DNA from: Microbacterium sorbitolivorans
GTDB taxonomy: Bacteria; Actinomycetota; Actinomycetes; Actinomycetales; Microbacteriaceae
DNA: 64,000 nt
Assembly (NCBI RefSeq): GCF_003327285.1
Contig: NZ_KZ848474.1
Coordinates: 62,001-126,000 of the forward strand
Direction of reading: 5' to 3'
The notes below the pieces were generated by a model. It did not search any database and was not told the origin of the DNA. It saw only the letters and a program-made list of their open reading frames with translations. The position numbers and the translations under genes are program-made. Position 1 is the stretch's first letter; every line of letters begins with the position of its first letter. Positions 42,669-51,300 of this stretch are shown one piece after another.

Positions 42669-42826
42669 ATGTCTGACGATAGAGGCCAGCGCTGACATTC
42701 GCGTCGGCCGACCGGCCGCGAACGGTGGCCGATCGGCCGGGCGGATCCGGGCCGACCGGCCCATACGCCCCGCCTGTGCCCCATCGGAGTATCGAGATAT
42801 CCCATCCGACTCCGAAAGGTCACAGC

Positions 42827-43636
42827 ATGTCCGCTCCGTACCCCGCGGCCCCTCCCGCCCCGGCCCAGAAGAACCACCCGCTCGGCCTCGTCGCCCTCAT
42901 CACCGCCGCCCTGGGCTTCGTCTTCGCCTGCATCCCGGGTGCCCTCATTCTCGGCTGGATCCTGCTGCCGCTCGCCTTTGTGCTGTCGATCGTCGCGCTG
43001 TGCATGAAGGGCAAGAAGCTCTTCGGCGTCCTCGCGATCGCCCTCTCGGTCGTCGGCACGATCGTCGGTTTCATCGTGTTCTTCACCGTCGTCGCGGGCG
43101 CGGTCGACGAGGCCTTCGGCGGATCCGATGTCGCGGCGGTCGAGCCGGCGCCGGTAACCGAGGAGGACGTCGCGGAGGAAGTCGAGGAGGAGACGGCCGG
43201 CCCGGTCGAGGGATCCCGCGAGAACCCCTACGCGATCGGCACCACGGTCTCGGACGACGAGTGGGAGGTCACGATCAACGGCGTGCAGCTCGGCGCGACC
43301 GACGCCGTGCTCGCCGAAAACATGGTCAACCCCTCGCCCGACGAGGGCGACGAGTACATCCTCGTGAACGTGACCGCGACCTACATCGGCGCCGACACCG
43401 GCATCGCCGCGATCGACCTCGGCTTCGGCTACGTCACGGTCGACGGCGTCACGGTCGACGGGCTCAGCACCTTCGCGGTCGCGCCCGACTCGCTCGACCG
43501 CATGGCCGAGCTCTACAACGGCGCCAGCATCACCGGCAACCTCGTCTACGCGGTGCCGAGCGCGACCGCGGCCGACGGCACCGTCACGGTGCGCATCGGC
43601 ATGTTCGGCGACGACGTGTTCTTCGCCGCGAAGTAG
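42827..43636 (+). CDS. DUF4190/DUF4352-type membrane-anchored protein
   Basis: 269 residues. A short Pro/Ala tail (SAPYPAAPPAPAQKN) leads into two or three hydrophobic segments (LGLVALITAALGFVFACIPG, LPLAFVLSIVALCM, LFGVLAIALSVVGTIVGFIVFFTVVAG), as in DUF4190 proteins. After an acidic linker comes an extracellular beta-rich domain (ENPYAIGTTVSDDEWEVTIN, DEGDEYILVNVTATYIG) of the DUF4352/immunoglobulin-like type. ATG 42827 has AAAGG 7 nt upstream. Function unknown; probably a surface protein. Confidence 0.7.
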   Translation: MSAPYPAAPPAPAQKNHPLGLVALITAALGFVFACIPGALILGWILLPLAFVLSIVALCMKGKKLFGVLAIALSVVGTIVGFIVFFTVVAGAVDEAFGGSDVAAVEPAPVTEEDVAEEVEEETAGPVEGSRENPYAIGTTVSDDEWEVTINGVQLGATDAVLAENMVNPSPDEGDEYILVNVTATYIGADTGIAAIDLGFGYVTVDGVTVDGLSTFAVAPDSLDRMAELYNGASITGNLVYAVPSATAADGTVTVRIGMFGDDVFFAAK

Positions 43637-43651
43637 GCGCGCTCTCCGCCG

Positions 43652-43674
43652 CCGGCCGCCCTCCGGGGCGGCCG
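43652..43674 (+). terminator. Terminator-like hairpin
   Basis: CGGCCGCC and GGCGGCCG arms with a 6-nt loop, 17 nt after the preceding stop, followed by TTCG. T tail weak. Confidence 0.55.
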
Positions 43675-43697
43675 TTCGCGTCGGCAATAATGGATCC

Positions 43698-44558
43698 ATG
43701 AGCACCGCACCCGAGATTGCCGGCTGGAACCACACATACTCCGGGAAGGTGCGCGACCTCTACGCGCCCGCCTCCGGCGACGACGACCGCATGCTCGTCG
43801 TCGCGAGCGACCGCGTGAGCGCGTTCGATCATGTGCTCGAGCCGGGGATCCCCGGCAAGGGCGCGCTGCTCACGCGCCTCAGCAATTGGTGGTTCTCGCA
43901 GCTCGCCGACGTGCCCAACCACCTCGCGGGCGAGCCGCCCGTCGAGGTCGCCGAGCGCGCCATGCTCGTCCGCTCGCTCGACATGCTGCCGATCGAGTGC
44001 GTCGTGCGCGGCTACATCACCGGATCCGGCTGGCTCGAATACCAGGAGTCGGGAACCGTCTGCGGCATCGCACTTCCCGAGGGCCTGCAGAACGGCGACA
44101 AGCTGCCCGAGCCGATCTACACGCCCGCTTACAAGGCCCCGCTCGGCGAGCACGACGAGAACATCTCGTACGAGAAGAGCGTCGAACTCGTGGGCGAGGC
44201 GCGCGCCGCCGAGCTGCGCGACGCGTCGCTCGCGATCTACCGCCGCGCGGCCGAGCTCGCCGAGGCGAAGGGTCTGATCCTCGCCGACACGAAGTTCGAG
44301 TTCGGCACCGATGAAGACGGCGTGCTGCGCCTCGCCGACGAGGTGCTCACGAGCGACTCGTCGCGCTACTGGGATCTCGCGTCCTGGCAGAACGGATCTA
44401 CCCCCGCCGAGCGCATGGCGAGCTTCGACAAGCAGATCGTGCGCGACTGGCTGGCGGCGAATTGGGACAAGCAGGGCACCCCGCCCGAGCTGCCGCAGGA
44501 CATCATCGACCGCACCGTCGCCCGCTACGAGGAACTGCTGACGCGCCTCGGAGCCTAA
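43698..44558 (+). CDS. purC: SAICAR synthase (purine biosynthesis)
   Basis: 286 residues, typical length. It joins aspartate to CAIR in purine synthesis. Characteristic segments are YSGKVRDLYAP at the N-terminus, VVASDRVSAFDHVL, NWWFSQL, LDMLPIECVVRGYITGSGWLEYQ (family signature near residue 100, first 20 residues being the core) and LILADTKFEFG near 195. ATG 43698 follows AATAAT by GGATCC, so leaderless. No other purine genes are adjacent. It is convergent with moaA across a family E hairpin. Confidence 0.96.
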   Translation: MSTAPEIAGWNHTYSGKVRDLYAPASGDDDRMLVVASDRVSAFDHVLEPGIPGKGALLTRLSNWWFSQLADVPNHLAGEPPVEVAERAMLVRSLDMLPIECVVRGYITGSGWLEYQESGTVCGIALPEGLQNGDKLPEPIYTPAYKAPLGEHDENISYEKSVELVGEARAAELRDASLAIYRRAAELAEAKGLILADTKFEFGTDEDGVLRLADEVLTSDSSRYWDLASWQNGSTPAERMASFDKQIVRDWLAANWDKQGTPPELPQDIIDRTVARYEELLTRLGA

Positions 44559-44567
44559 CAAATCATC

Positions 44568-44616
44568 AATTCTCCGCGCGGTCATCTGCGAATTGCAGAT
44601 GACCGCGCGGAGAATT
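44568..44616. repeat. Palindrome family E, 22-bp perfect arms
   Basis: The 22-bp arms (44568-44589 and 44595-44616) begin AATTCTCCGCGCGG and are perfectly complementary around a 5-nt loop. It lies 9 nt after the purC stop and 11 bp before the moaA stop, as a two-way terminator would. Confidence 0.9.
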
Positions 44617-44627
44617 GCAGAGTTGGG

Positions 44628-45680
44628 CTACCCGCCGATGGCGTTCATGCCGCGGGTGGGCTGCAGGAAGCTCGGGTCGTTGATCGCGTGGCCCGGGAGT
44701 TTGCCCCAGACGCTCGCCCGCAGGCGCATGGCGATCTCGGCGTCGGGGGCGGATCCGCGCAGCGCCGGCACGAGGTCGTTCTCCACCTCCGAGAAGAGGC
44801 AGTTGCGCAGCTGACCGTCGGCGGTCAGGCGCATCCGGTCGCACGCCCCGCAGAACGGCGCGGTGACCGAGGCGATGACGCCGACGCGGTGCTCTCCCCC
44901 GTCGATCCGCCAGGTCTCGGCCGGCGCGCCGCCGCGCCCCGGGATGGGTGCGAGCGCCCAGCGGGCCGAGAGCGCCTCCAGGATCTCCTCGCGCGTGACC
45001 ATGTTCTCCCGCGACCAGGTGTGGCCCGCGTCGAGCGGCATCTGCTCGATGAACCGCATCTGCGCGCCCACCGAGATCGCGAACTCTACGAGATCGACGA
45101 GCTCGTCGTCGTTGACCCCGCGCATCGCGACCGCGTTGAGCTTGAGCCCCGGCATCCCCGACTCGGCGGCCGCGCGGATCCCCCGGATCACGTCGCCCAG
45201 CCGGTCGCGCCTCGTGAGCTCGCGGAAGCGGTCGGCGCGGAGCGTGTCGAGCGAGATGTTGAGGCGTGACAGCCCCGCGCCCCGCAGCGCGGGCAGCATC
45301 CGCTCGAGCCCGATCGCGTTGGTCGTCATCGCGACCTCGACCCCGCCGATGCGGCTCAGTCGCCCCACCACGTCGACGAGGTCGCGGCGCAGCAGCGGCT
45401 CGCCGCCCGTCAGCCGGAACGTCGTGATCCCGAGCCCCGCGGCGACGCGCGCGACGCGCTCGATCTCGTCGGCCGTCAGGATGCTCTGCCGCGCCAGCCA
45501 CTCGTTGCCCTGCTCGGGCATGCAGTAGGTGCAGCGCAGCGAGCAGCGGTCGGTGAGCGAGATCCGCAGGTCGCGGTGCACGCGGCCGAAGCGGTCGACG
45601 AGCGGGCCCGCCACCGGCATCTCCGGCGCGGCGCTCGGCGCGCCCCGCGGGCGCGTGCGGATCACGGGCAGCGCGGTCAC
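44628..45680 (-). CDS. moaA: GTP 3',8-cyclase (radical SAM)
   Basis: 350 residues. First step of molybdenum cofactor synthesis. The radical-SAM cluster is RCSLRCTYCMP (Cys46, Cys50, Cys53); TGGEPLLRRDL binds AdoMet; the second cluster is APFCGACDRMRLTADGQLRNC near the C-terminus, and the protein ends in the essential Gly-Gly (MNAIGG). GTG 45680 overlaps the modC stop (GTGA). It is thus the last gene of a modABC-moaA operon. Confidence 0.96.
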   Translation of the reverse strand: MTALPVIRTRPRGAPSAAPEMPVAGPLVDRFGRVHRDLRISLTDRCSLRCTYCMPEQGNEWLARQSILTADEIERVARVAAGLGITTFRLTGGEPLLRRDLVDVVGRLSRIGGVEVAMTTNAIGLERMLPALRGAGLSRLNISLDTLRADRFRELTRRDRLGDVIRGIRAAAESGMPGLKLNAVAMRGVNDDELVDLVEFAISVGAQMRFIEQMPLDAGHTWSRENMVTREEILEALSARWALAPIPGRGGAPAETWRIDGGEHRVGVIASVTAPFCGACDRMRLTADGQLRNCLFSEVENDLVPALRGSAPDAEIAMRLRASVWGKLPGHAINDPSFLQPTRGMNAIGG

Positions 45681-46852
45681 GCGGCCGCCCTCCGCGCTAC
45701 AGCGGGCGCGGCGCCCGGCGCCGGATCCGCGGGCGCCGGATCCGCGGGCGCGGGATCCGCGAAACCGCGCGCCGAACGGGCCGCGCCCGGCACCGGATCC
45801 GCCAGCAACCGCACGTGCTCCGGCGGCACCGCGACCCCGACGATATCGCCGGGCGCGAGGTCGAGCCGCGCGAGCTCGGCGGAGGTGATCTCGACAACGA
45901 GGCCCGGATCCCGCACCCACACCCGCGCCCCGCCGGGCGAGGGTTCGAGCCGGTCGACGCGCGTCGGCCAGCCGCCCTCGGGCGGCTCGCCGGCGCACAG
46001 CGCGACCTCGGAGGGGCGGAAGAGGGCGACGAGAGCGGATCCGTCGGGGACGGGAGCCGGATCCGCCGCGCGCAGCCGCACGGGCGAGCCGGCCGCGCCC
46101 GTAACCCAGGCGCCGCCCGCGGCGACACCCACGAGCCGGTTCAGCCCGGCGGTCGCGGCAACGAAGCGCGTCGCGGGGTTCTCGAGCACCTCGCGCACGG
46201 GGCCGTGCTGCACGATGCTGCCGGCCTCGAGCACGAAAAGCCGCGAGGCGAGCGAGGCGGCGTCGAACGCGTCGTGGGTCACGAGGATCGTGGTGGTCGC
46301 CGTGTCGGCCAGCTGCTCGCGCATCATGGTGCGGATGTCCGACGCGGTGACGGGATCCAGAGAGGTGAGCGGCTCGTCGAGCAGCAGCAGGCGCGGCTCG
46401 GTCGCCAGGGCCCGCGCGAGCGCCACTCGCTGTTGCTGCCCGCCGGAGAGATTCTGCGGGCGATCGGATCCGCGCCCCGGCAGCCCGACACGGGCGAGCC
46501 ACTCGTCGGCGCGGCCCCGCGCGTCCCGCCGCGACGCCCCGGCCGCGCGCAGCCCGAAGGCCACGTTCTCGCGCACGCTCAGGTGCGGGAAGAGCAGGGG
46601 GCGCTGGTCGAGCAGCACGACGCCGGCCGTGCGGCGGTCGAGGCGCCCGTTCGCGGAGATGTGCTGCTCGCCGATCGCGAGGCTGCCGCCGGTGAGGGCG
46701 GCGGATCCGTCGAGGGCCGCGAGCAGCGTCGACTTGCCCGCGCCGCTCGGCCCCATGATCGCGGCGACCCCGCCCGGCTCTACGGCGATCTCGGCGTCGA
46801 GGGTGAACTCGGCCGAGCGCCGCACCACGATTTGCCCCGCCACCCCGACCAT
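45677..46852 (-). CDS. modC: Molybdate ABC transporter ATP-binding protein
   Basis: 391 residues. Walker A GPSGAGKST, Q-loop near LLDQRPLLFPHLSV, signature [15 protein letters not shown], Walker B LLLLDEPLTSLD and switch His in LVTHDAF. The C-terminal third is the MOP/TOBE-like regulatory domain (SPVRLRAADPAPVPDGSALVALFRPSEVAL). The last 40 residues are Ala/Asp/Pro repeats (ADPAPADPAPADPAPG) encoded by tandem GGATCCGCGGGCGCC words. ATG 46852 overlaps the modB stop by one base (TGATG). Confidence 0.93.
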   Translation of the reverse strand: MVGVAGQIVVRRSAEFTLDAEIAVEPGGVAAIMGPSGAGKSTLLAALDGSAALTGGSLAIGEQHISANGRLDRRTAGVVLLDQRPLLFPHLSVRENVAFGLRAAGASRRDARGRADEWLARVGLPGRGSDRPQNLSGGQQQRVALARALATEPRLLLLDEPLTSLDPVTASDIRTMMREQLADTATTTILVTHDAFDAASLASRLFVLEAGSIVQHGPVREVLENPATRFVAATAGLNRLVGVAAGGAWVTGAAGSPVRLRAADPAPVPDGSALVALFRPSEVALCAGEPPEGGWPTRVDRLEPSPGGARVWVRDPGLVVEITSAELARLDLAPGDIVGVAVPPEHVRLLADPVPGAARSARGFADPAPADPAPADPAPGAAPAVARRAAA

Positions 46853-47658
46853 CAGCGCGCCCTCTCGGGTCGCCAGGCGCGCACGAGAAGCAGCACGACG
46901 AGCACCGTCGCGAGCAGCATCAGCGAGAGCGCGACGGCGGGGCCGCGCGCGACGCCGGATCCGTTGAAGGCCGTGTAGATCGCGAGCGGCATCGTCTGCG
47001 TGACGCCCGGCGCGTTGCCCGCGAAGAGCGCCGTCGCGCCGAACTCGCCGATCGCGCGGGCGAAGCTGAGCACCACGCCCGCGACGATTCCGTCGGCGAC
47101 GAGCGGCAGCGTGACGCGGAAGAGCACCCGCCACCGCCCCGCGCCGAGCGACACCGCCGCGCGCTCGTAGTCGGTGCCGGCCGCGCGCACGGCGCCCTCG
47201 ACCGAGATGACGAGGAACGGCATCGCCACGAACACCTGCGCGATGACGACCGCGGGGGTCGTGAACGGCAGGCCGAGCCCGAGGGAATCGAGCCACGCCC
47301 CGAGAGGGCTGCTGCGCCCGAGCAGGAACAGCAGGGCGACGCCACCGACCATCGGCGGGAGCACGAGCGGGATCGTCACGAGCACGCGCGCGATCGTCGC
47401 CGTGCGCGGCTGGGCCCTCGCCATCGCGAGCGCGAGCGGGATCCCGAACACGATGCAGCAGATCGTCGCGGCGGTGGCGGTGAGGAGCGAGAGGCCCAGG
47501 GCATCCAGGGCGGCCGTCGACGTGATGTCGGCGGGTAGCGTCGCCCAGTCGACCCTCGCCACGAGGGCGACGAGGGGCAGGACGAGGAAGGCCAGCGCGA
47601 TCGCGGTCGGGATGACCAGCGATCGCGGCGGCGCCGCCGGGGATGCGGTGGGGATCAC
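46852..47658 (-). CDS. modB: Molybdate ABC transporter permease
   Basis: 268 residues, five or six membrane helices. The EAA loop that contacts the ATPase is AAVSLGAGRWRVLFRVTLPLVADGIVAG near residue 180, followed by FARAIGEFGATALFAGN, a ModB hallmark. GTG 47658 overlaps the modA stop (GTGATC), with an unusually long frame open upstream inside modA that I treat as a shadow. Part of the modABC-moaA operon. Confidence 0.93.
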   Translation of the reverse strand: MIPTASPAAPPRSLVIPTAIALAFLVLPLVALVARVDWATLPADITSTAALDALGLSLLTATAATICCIVFGIPLALAMARAQPRTATIARVLVTIPLVLPPMVGGVALLFLLGRSSPLGAWLDSLGLGLPFTTPAVVIAQVFVAMPFLVISVEGAVRAAGTDYERAAVSLGAGRWRVLFRVTLPLVADGIVAGVVLSFARAIGEFGATALFAGNAPGVTQTMPLAIYTAFNGSGVARGPAVALSLMLLATVLVVLLLVRAWRPERAR

Positions 47659-48416
47659 GGGGCTCCAAAGCCCCATTCCGCGAGCGTGCCCTGCCCCTCG
47701 TCCGAGAGCACGAAGTCGACGAACGCCTTCGCGTCGTCGCCCGCCGATGCGAGCGTGCCGATCGGGTAGCGGTTCACCACGGCGTCGAGGTCGGCATCGT
47801 CGATCGCCTCGACACCCTCGGCTCCCTTCGCGTCGGTGCGGTAGACGAGCCCCGCGTCGGCGTCGCCCGCCTGCACCTTGGTGAGCACGGCGGTGACGTT
47901 TTGTTCGAGGCTCGCGGGTTCGACGTCGACGCCGGCCGCGGCGAGCGCCTGCTCCGATGCCGCGCCGCACGGCACCTCGGCCGCGCAGAGCACGACCGTG
48001 AGGGCCGGATCCGCGAGGTCGGCGAGCGACAAGATGCACGTCGTGCCGGACGGCACGGCGATGACGAGCGAGTTCGTCGCGAAGATTTCGGGTTCGGGCA
48101 CCGAGTCGGCGATCCGCTCCATCGTCGCCTCGTCGGCAAAGGCGGCGACGTCGAAGTCGGCGCCCTCCTCGATCTGGGTCGCGAGGGTGCTGGATCCGTC
48201 GTAGACGACAGGGGCGACCTCGATGTCGGGGTTCTCCTCGCCGAACTCGGCGATGAGCTGTTCGAAGACGCCGTTGAGCGATGCCGCCGCGGCGATGCGC
48301 ACGGGGGTGGCCTCGGAGCCCGCGGCGGGTGCCGTTTCCTCCGCCGCGCAGCCGGACAGGACGAGCGCGCCGAGGAGCGCGGCCGAGGCCGCGGCGCGGG
48401 GGAGGAAGTGGGTCAT
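47655..48416 (-). CDS. modA: Molybdate-binding lipoprotein
   Basis: 253 residues. A lipoprotein signal with lipobox LVLSGCA (Cys near residue 24) anchors it outside the membrane. The mature part is a type 2 periplasmic-binding fold: IAAAASLNGVFEQLIAEF, VVYDGSSTLATQIEEGADFDVAAFAD and DAGLVYRTDAKG are ModA motifs that bind the oxyanion. ATG 48416 was chosen over the longer open frame because it starts the signal peptide. Divergent from the moeB operon. Confidence 0.93.
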   Translation of the reverse strand: MTHFLPRAAASAALLGALVLSGCAAEETAPAAGSEATPVRIAAAASLNGVFEQLIAEFGEENPDIEVAPVVYDGSSTLATQIEEGADFDVAAFADEATMERIADSVPEPEIFATNSLVIAVPSGTTCILSLADLADPALTVVLCAAEVPCGAASEQALAAAGVDVEPASLEQNVTAVLTKVQAGDADAGLVYRTDAKGAEGVEAIDDADLDAVVNRYPIGTLASAGDDAKAFVDFVLSDEGQGTLAEWGFGAP

Positions 48417-48506
48417 GGCGACATTGGTACCACAGCCTTCGCGGGATGCCTGCACCGGAAACAAGGCGGAAATCTGCCGGAATTGCGGGGAATTTAGCGT
48501 GTCGGC

Positions 48507-49604
48507 ATGGCCCTTCCCCCGCTGGTTGCACCCGCGGCCTCGCTGTCTCCGGCCGAGGCCGCGCGCACCGCCCGGCACGCCGCGCTGTACCCGCTCGGCG
48601 AGCTCGGCCAGCGCCGCCTGGCGGCCGCCCGGGTCGCGATCGTCGGCGCGGGCGGGCTCGGATCCCCCGCGGTCCTCGCGCTCGCGGCGGCCGGCGTCGG
48701 GCGCCTCACCGTGATCGACGACGACGTCGTCGACGCGTCGAACCTGCAGCGCCAGATCCTGCACCGCATGCGCGACGAGGGCCGCGCGAAGGTCGACAGC
48801 GCCGTGCGCGCGGCGGCCGACCTCGCGCCCGAGTGCGTCGTCGAAGCGGTGCGCGAGCGCCTCACCCCCGACAACGCCGAGCGGCTGCTGGCGGGCGCCG
48901 ACGTCGTGCTCGACGGCACCGACACCTTCGCGTCGCGCCTGGCCGTCGCGGCCGCGTGCGAAAATCTCGGGGTTCCCCTCGTCTGGGGCGCCGTGCAGGA
49001 GTTCACGGCCCAGGTCACGGTGTTCTGGTCGCGGCCGCCCGCCGGGGCGCCCCGCGTGGTGCTCGCCGACCTCCACCCCGGCGCCGGCGAGCTGCCGACG
49101 TGCGCGGAGGTGGGCGTGCTCGGTTCCGTCGTGCTGCAGGTCGGCTCGCTCATGGCGACGCAGGCGATCCTCCTGATCGCCGGTATCGGCGACCCGCTCC
49201 TCGGCCGGATCGCGCTCGTCGACGCCCTGCGCTCGACGGCCAGGGAGGTGCCGCTGCTCGCGGCCGCGGGCGATGGGGATCCGGCGGCCGGTGCCGCGGA
49301 TCCGGGTGCGGGCCGCGCGGATCCGGCACCGGCCGCGGCGGACCTCCCCGCCGGTGCCGTCGTCGTCGACGTGCGCGAGCCGTCGGAGCGGGCGGGCGGC
49401 GTCATCCCCGGCGCGGTCCTGATCCCGCTCGCCGAGCTCGCCGCCGACGAGCGGATCCGCTTCGACGCCCCCGTCGTGACCGTCTGCGCGAGCGGGGTGC
49501 GCTCGCGGCGCGCGGCCGAGATCCTCGCCGCCCGCGGTACGGGCGCGACCTCGATGCCAGGGGGAATGGCGGCCTGGACTGGCCGCGTGGAGGTGCCCGC
49601 GTGA
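48507..49604 (+). CDS. moeB: MoeB-type adenylyltransferase fused to rhodanese
   Basis: 365 residues. Residues about 30-270 form a ThiF/MoeB domain: VAIVGAGGLGSPAVLALAAAGVG, VIDDDVVDASNLQRQILH and DGTDTFASRLAVAAAC; it would adenylate the MoaD C-terminus. A short linker rich in ADPGAG (GGATCC-encoded) leads to a rhodanese domain (VVVDVREPSERAGGVIPGA) with the persulfide cysteine in VCASGVRSRRAA. The cysteine pair of the usual MoeB zinc knuckle is not evident. ATG 48507 is 6 nt after TAGCGT (leaderless) and starts the moeB-moeA-moaC-mobA-moaD operon. Confidence 0.9.
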   Translation: MALPPLVAPAASLSPAEAARTARHAALYPLGELGQRRLAAARVAIVGAGGLGSPAVLALAAAGVGRLTVIDDDVVDASNLQRQILHRMRDEGRAKVDSAVRAAADLAPECVVEAVRERLTPDNAERLLAGADVVLDGTDTFASRLAVAAACENLGVPLVWGAVQEFTAQVTVFWSRPPAGAPRVVLADLHPGAGELPTCAEVGVLGSVVLQVGSLMATQAILLIAGIGDPLLGRIALVDALRSTAREVPLLAAAGDGDPAAGAADPGAGRADPAPAAADLPAGAVVVDVREPSERAGGVIPGAVLIPLAELAADERIRFDAPVVTVCASGVRSRRAAEILAARGTGATSMPGGMAAWTGRVEVPA

Positions 49605-50821
49605 TCGCCGTCGAGGAGTACACGGGGCGCGTGATGGCCGATGCCCAGCCGCTCCCCGCCGAGGCCGTGCCGGTCTCGGACGCCCGTGGGCGCACGCTCG
49701 CGGAGCCCGCGATCGCGCGGCTCGAGATCCCCCGATTCGACAACTCGGCGATGGACGGCTTCGCCGTGCGCTTCGCCGACGTCGCGGGCGCCACCGAGGC
49801 GGATCCGGTTGCCCTGCGGGTCACCGCCGACGTTCCCGCCGGCAGCACCCTCGACCCCGCGATCGCGCCCGGGACGGCGGCGCGCATCATGACGGGCGCC
49901 CCGGTTCCCGCGGGCGCCGACACCGTCTCGCCGTTCGAGGGAACCGTCGGGGGCCTCGCCGACTCGCTCGGCACGGCCCTCGTGTGGCAGGAGCCCCGAG
50001 CCGTCGGCGCCCACGTGCGCCGGCGCGGCGAGGATCTCAAGGTCGGCGACGAGGTGCTCCCGGCCGGCACGCCGCTCGGCCCCCTGCAGGTCGCGGCGCT
50101 CGTCGCCGCCGGCATCGCCGAGGTGCGCGTCGCGCGGCGCCCGCGGGTGCTCGTCGCGTCGACGGGATCCGAGCTCGTCGCCCCCGGCGAGGCGCCCGGC
50201 CCCGGGCAGATCCCCGACTCGAACTCGACCCTGCTCGCCCTGCTCGTGGCCGACGCGGGCGCCGAGGTCGTCGGGTGCGCCCGCGTCGACGACGACCCGG
50301 TCACGCTGACGCGCCTCCTCGCCGCCACCGACGCCGACGTCGTCATCACCTCGGGAGGCGTGAGCGCCGGCGCCTTCGAGCCGGTGCGGCAGGCGCTCGA
50401 GGGAACCGTGTCGTTCGAGAAGGTCGCCATGCAGCCCGGCAAGCCCCAGGCGTTCGGGCGCCTCCCCTCCGGAGCCCTCTTCTTCGGGCTGCCGGGCAAC
50501 CCCGTGAGCGTCGCGGTGTCGTTCGAGGTCATCGTGCGCCCCGCGCTCCTCGCGCTCCAGGGCCGCGGGGAGGTCCACCGCCCGACGCTGCGCCTCCCCG
50601 CGGCGTGCGGGTGGCGCACGCCCGACGGCCGCAGCCAGTACCTGCCCATCGCGGTCGACCGCGACGACCCCGCGCGCTGGGCGGTGCGCCCCGCGACCGC
50701 CGGCGGATCCGGTTCGCACCTCGCGGGCGGGCTCGGCCGCGCCGAGGGCTACGCCATCGTCCCCGCCGACGTCGCCGCCGTAGAGGCCGGCGACCCCATC
50801 GAAGTGATACTGATCCCATGA
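49601..50821 (+). CDS. moeA: Molybdopterin molybdenumtransferase
   Basis: 406 residues. Inserts molybdate into adenylated molybdopterin. RFDNSAMDGFAVRFADV is the N-terminal signature, RIMTGAPVPAGADTV follows, and the MPT-binding domain has DSNSTLLALLVADAGAEV and TSGGVSAGAFEPV (GGxS motif), then QPGKPQAFG and FGLPGNPVSVAVSFEV. GTG 49601 overlaps the moeB stop (GTGA). Next gene overlaps by ATGA, so translation is coupled along the operon. Confidence 0.96.
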   Translation: MIAVEEYTGRVMADAQPLPAEAVPVSDARGRTLAEPAIARLEIPRFDNSAMDGFAVRFADVAGATEADPVALRVTADVPAGSTLDPAIAPGTAARIMTGAPVPAGADTVSPFEGTVGGLADSLGTALVWQEPRAVGAHVRRRGEDLKVGDEVLPAGTPLGPLQVAALVAAGIAEVRVARRPRVLVASTGSELVAPGEAPGPGQIPDSNSTLLALLVADAGAEVVGCARVDDDPVTLTRLLAATDADVVITSGGVSAGAFEPVRQALEGTVSFEKVAMQPGKPQAFGRLPSGALFFGLPGNPVSVAVSFEVIVRPALLALQGRGEVHRPTLRLPAACGWRTPDGRSQYLPIAVDRDDPARWAVRPATAGGSGSHLAGGLGRAEGYAIVPADVAAVEAGDPIEVILIP

Positions 50822-51300
50822 GCGAATCGCCCTTCACCCACCTCGACGCCGCCGGCCACGCCCGCATGGTCGACGTCACCGAGAAGCAGCCGACCGTGCG
50901 GGCCGCGACGGCGCGCGGCTTCGTGCGGTGCGCGCCCGAGACCGTCGCGCTGCTGCGTGACGGCGCCGTGCCCAAGGGCGACGTGCTCGCCGTCGCCCGC
51001 ATCGCCGGGATCCAGGGCGCGAAACAGACCGCGCAGCTCCTGCCCCTCGCCCACATCATCGGCGTGCACGGCGCCACCGTCGACCTCGACATCGTCGACG
51101 CCGGCGTCGAGATCGAGGCGACCGTGCGCACCGCCGACCGCACCGGCGTCGAGATGGAGGCCGTCACCGCCGTGACGATCGCCGCCCTCGCGATCCTCGA
51201 CATGGTCAAGGGCATCGACCGCTCGGCCCTCATCGAAAACGCCCGCATCGTCTCGAAGACCGGCGGGCGCAGCGGATCCTGGACGAGGCCCGGCGAATGA
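50818..51300 (+). CDS. moaC: Cyclic pyranopterin monophosphate synthase
   Basis: 160 residues. Makes cPMP from the MoaA product. MVDVTEKQPTVRAATARG near the N-terminus, GDVLAVARIAGIQGAKQTAQLLPLAH (active-site lysine region), GVEMEAVTAVTIAALAILDMVKGID with the catalytic Lys. ATG 50818 overlaps moeA by four bases and its stop overlaps mobA by four. Confidence 0.97.
   Translation: MSESPFTHLDAAGHARMVDVTEKQPTVRAATARGFVRCAPETVALLRDGAVPKGDVLAVARIAGIQGAKQTAQLLPLAHIIGVHGATVDLDIVDAGVEIEATVRTADRTGVEMEAVTAVTIAALAILDMVKGIDRSALIENARIVSKTGGRSGSWTRPGE

Noticed and set aside
44628..46502. 624-codon frame extending moaA upstream
   Set aside because: The N-terminal part is antisense-like Arg/Ala sequence overlapping modC; the MoaA domain starts at GTG 45680 with stop-start coupling.
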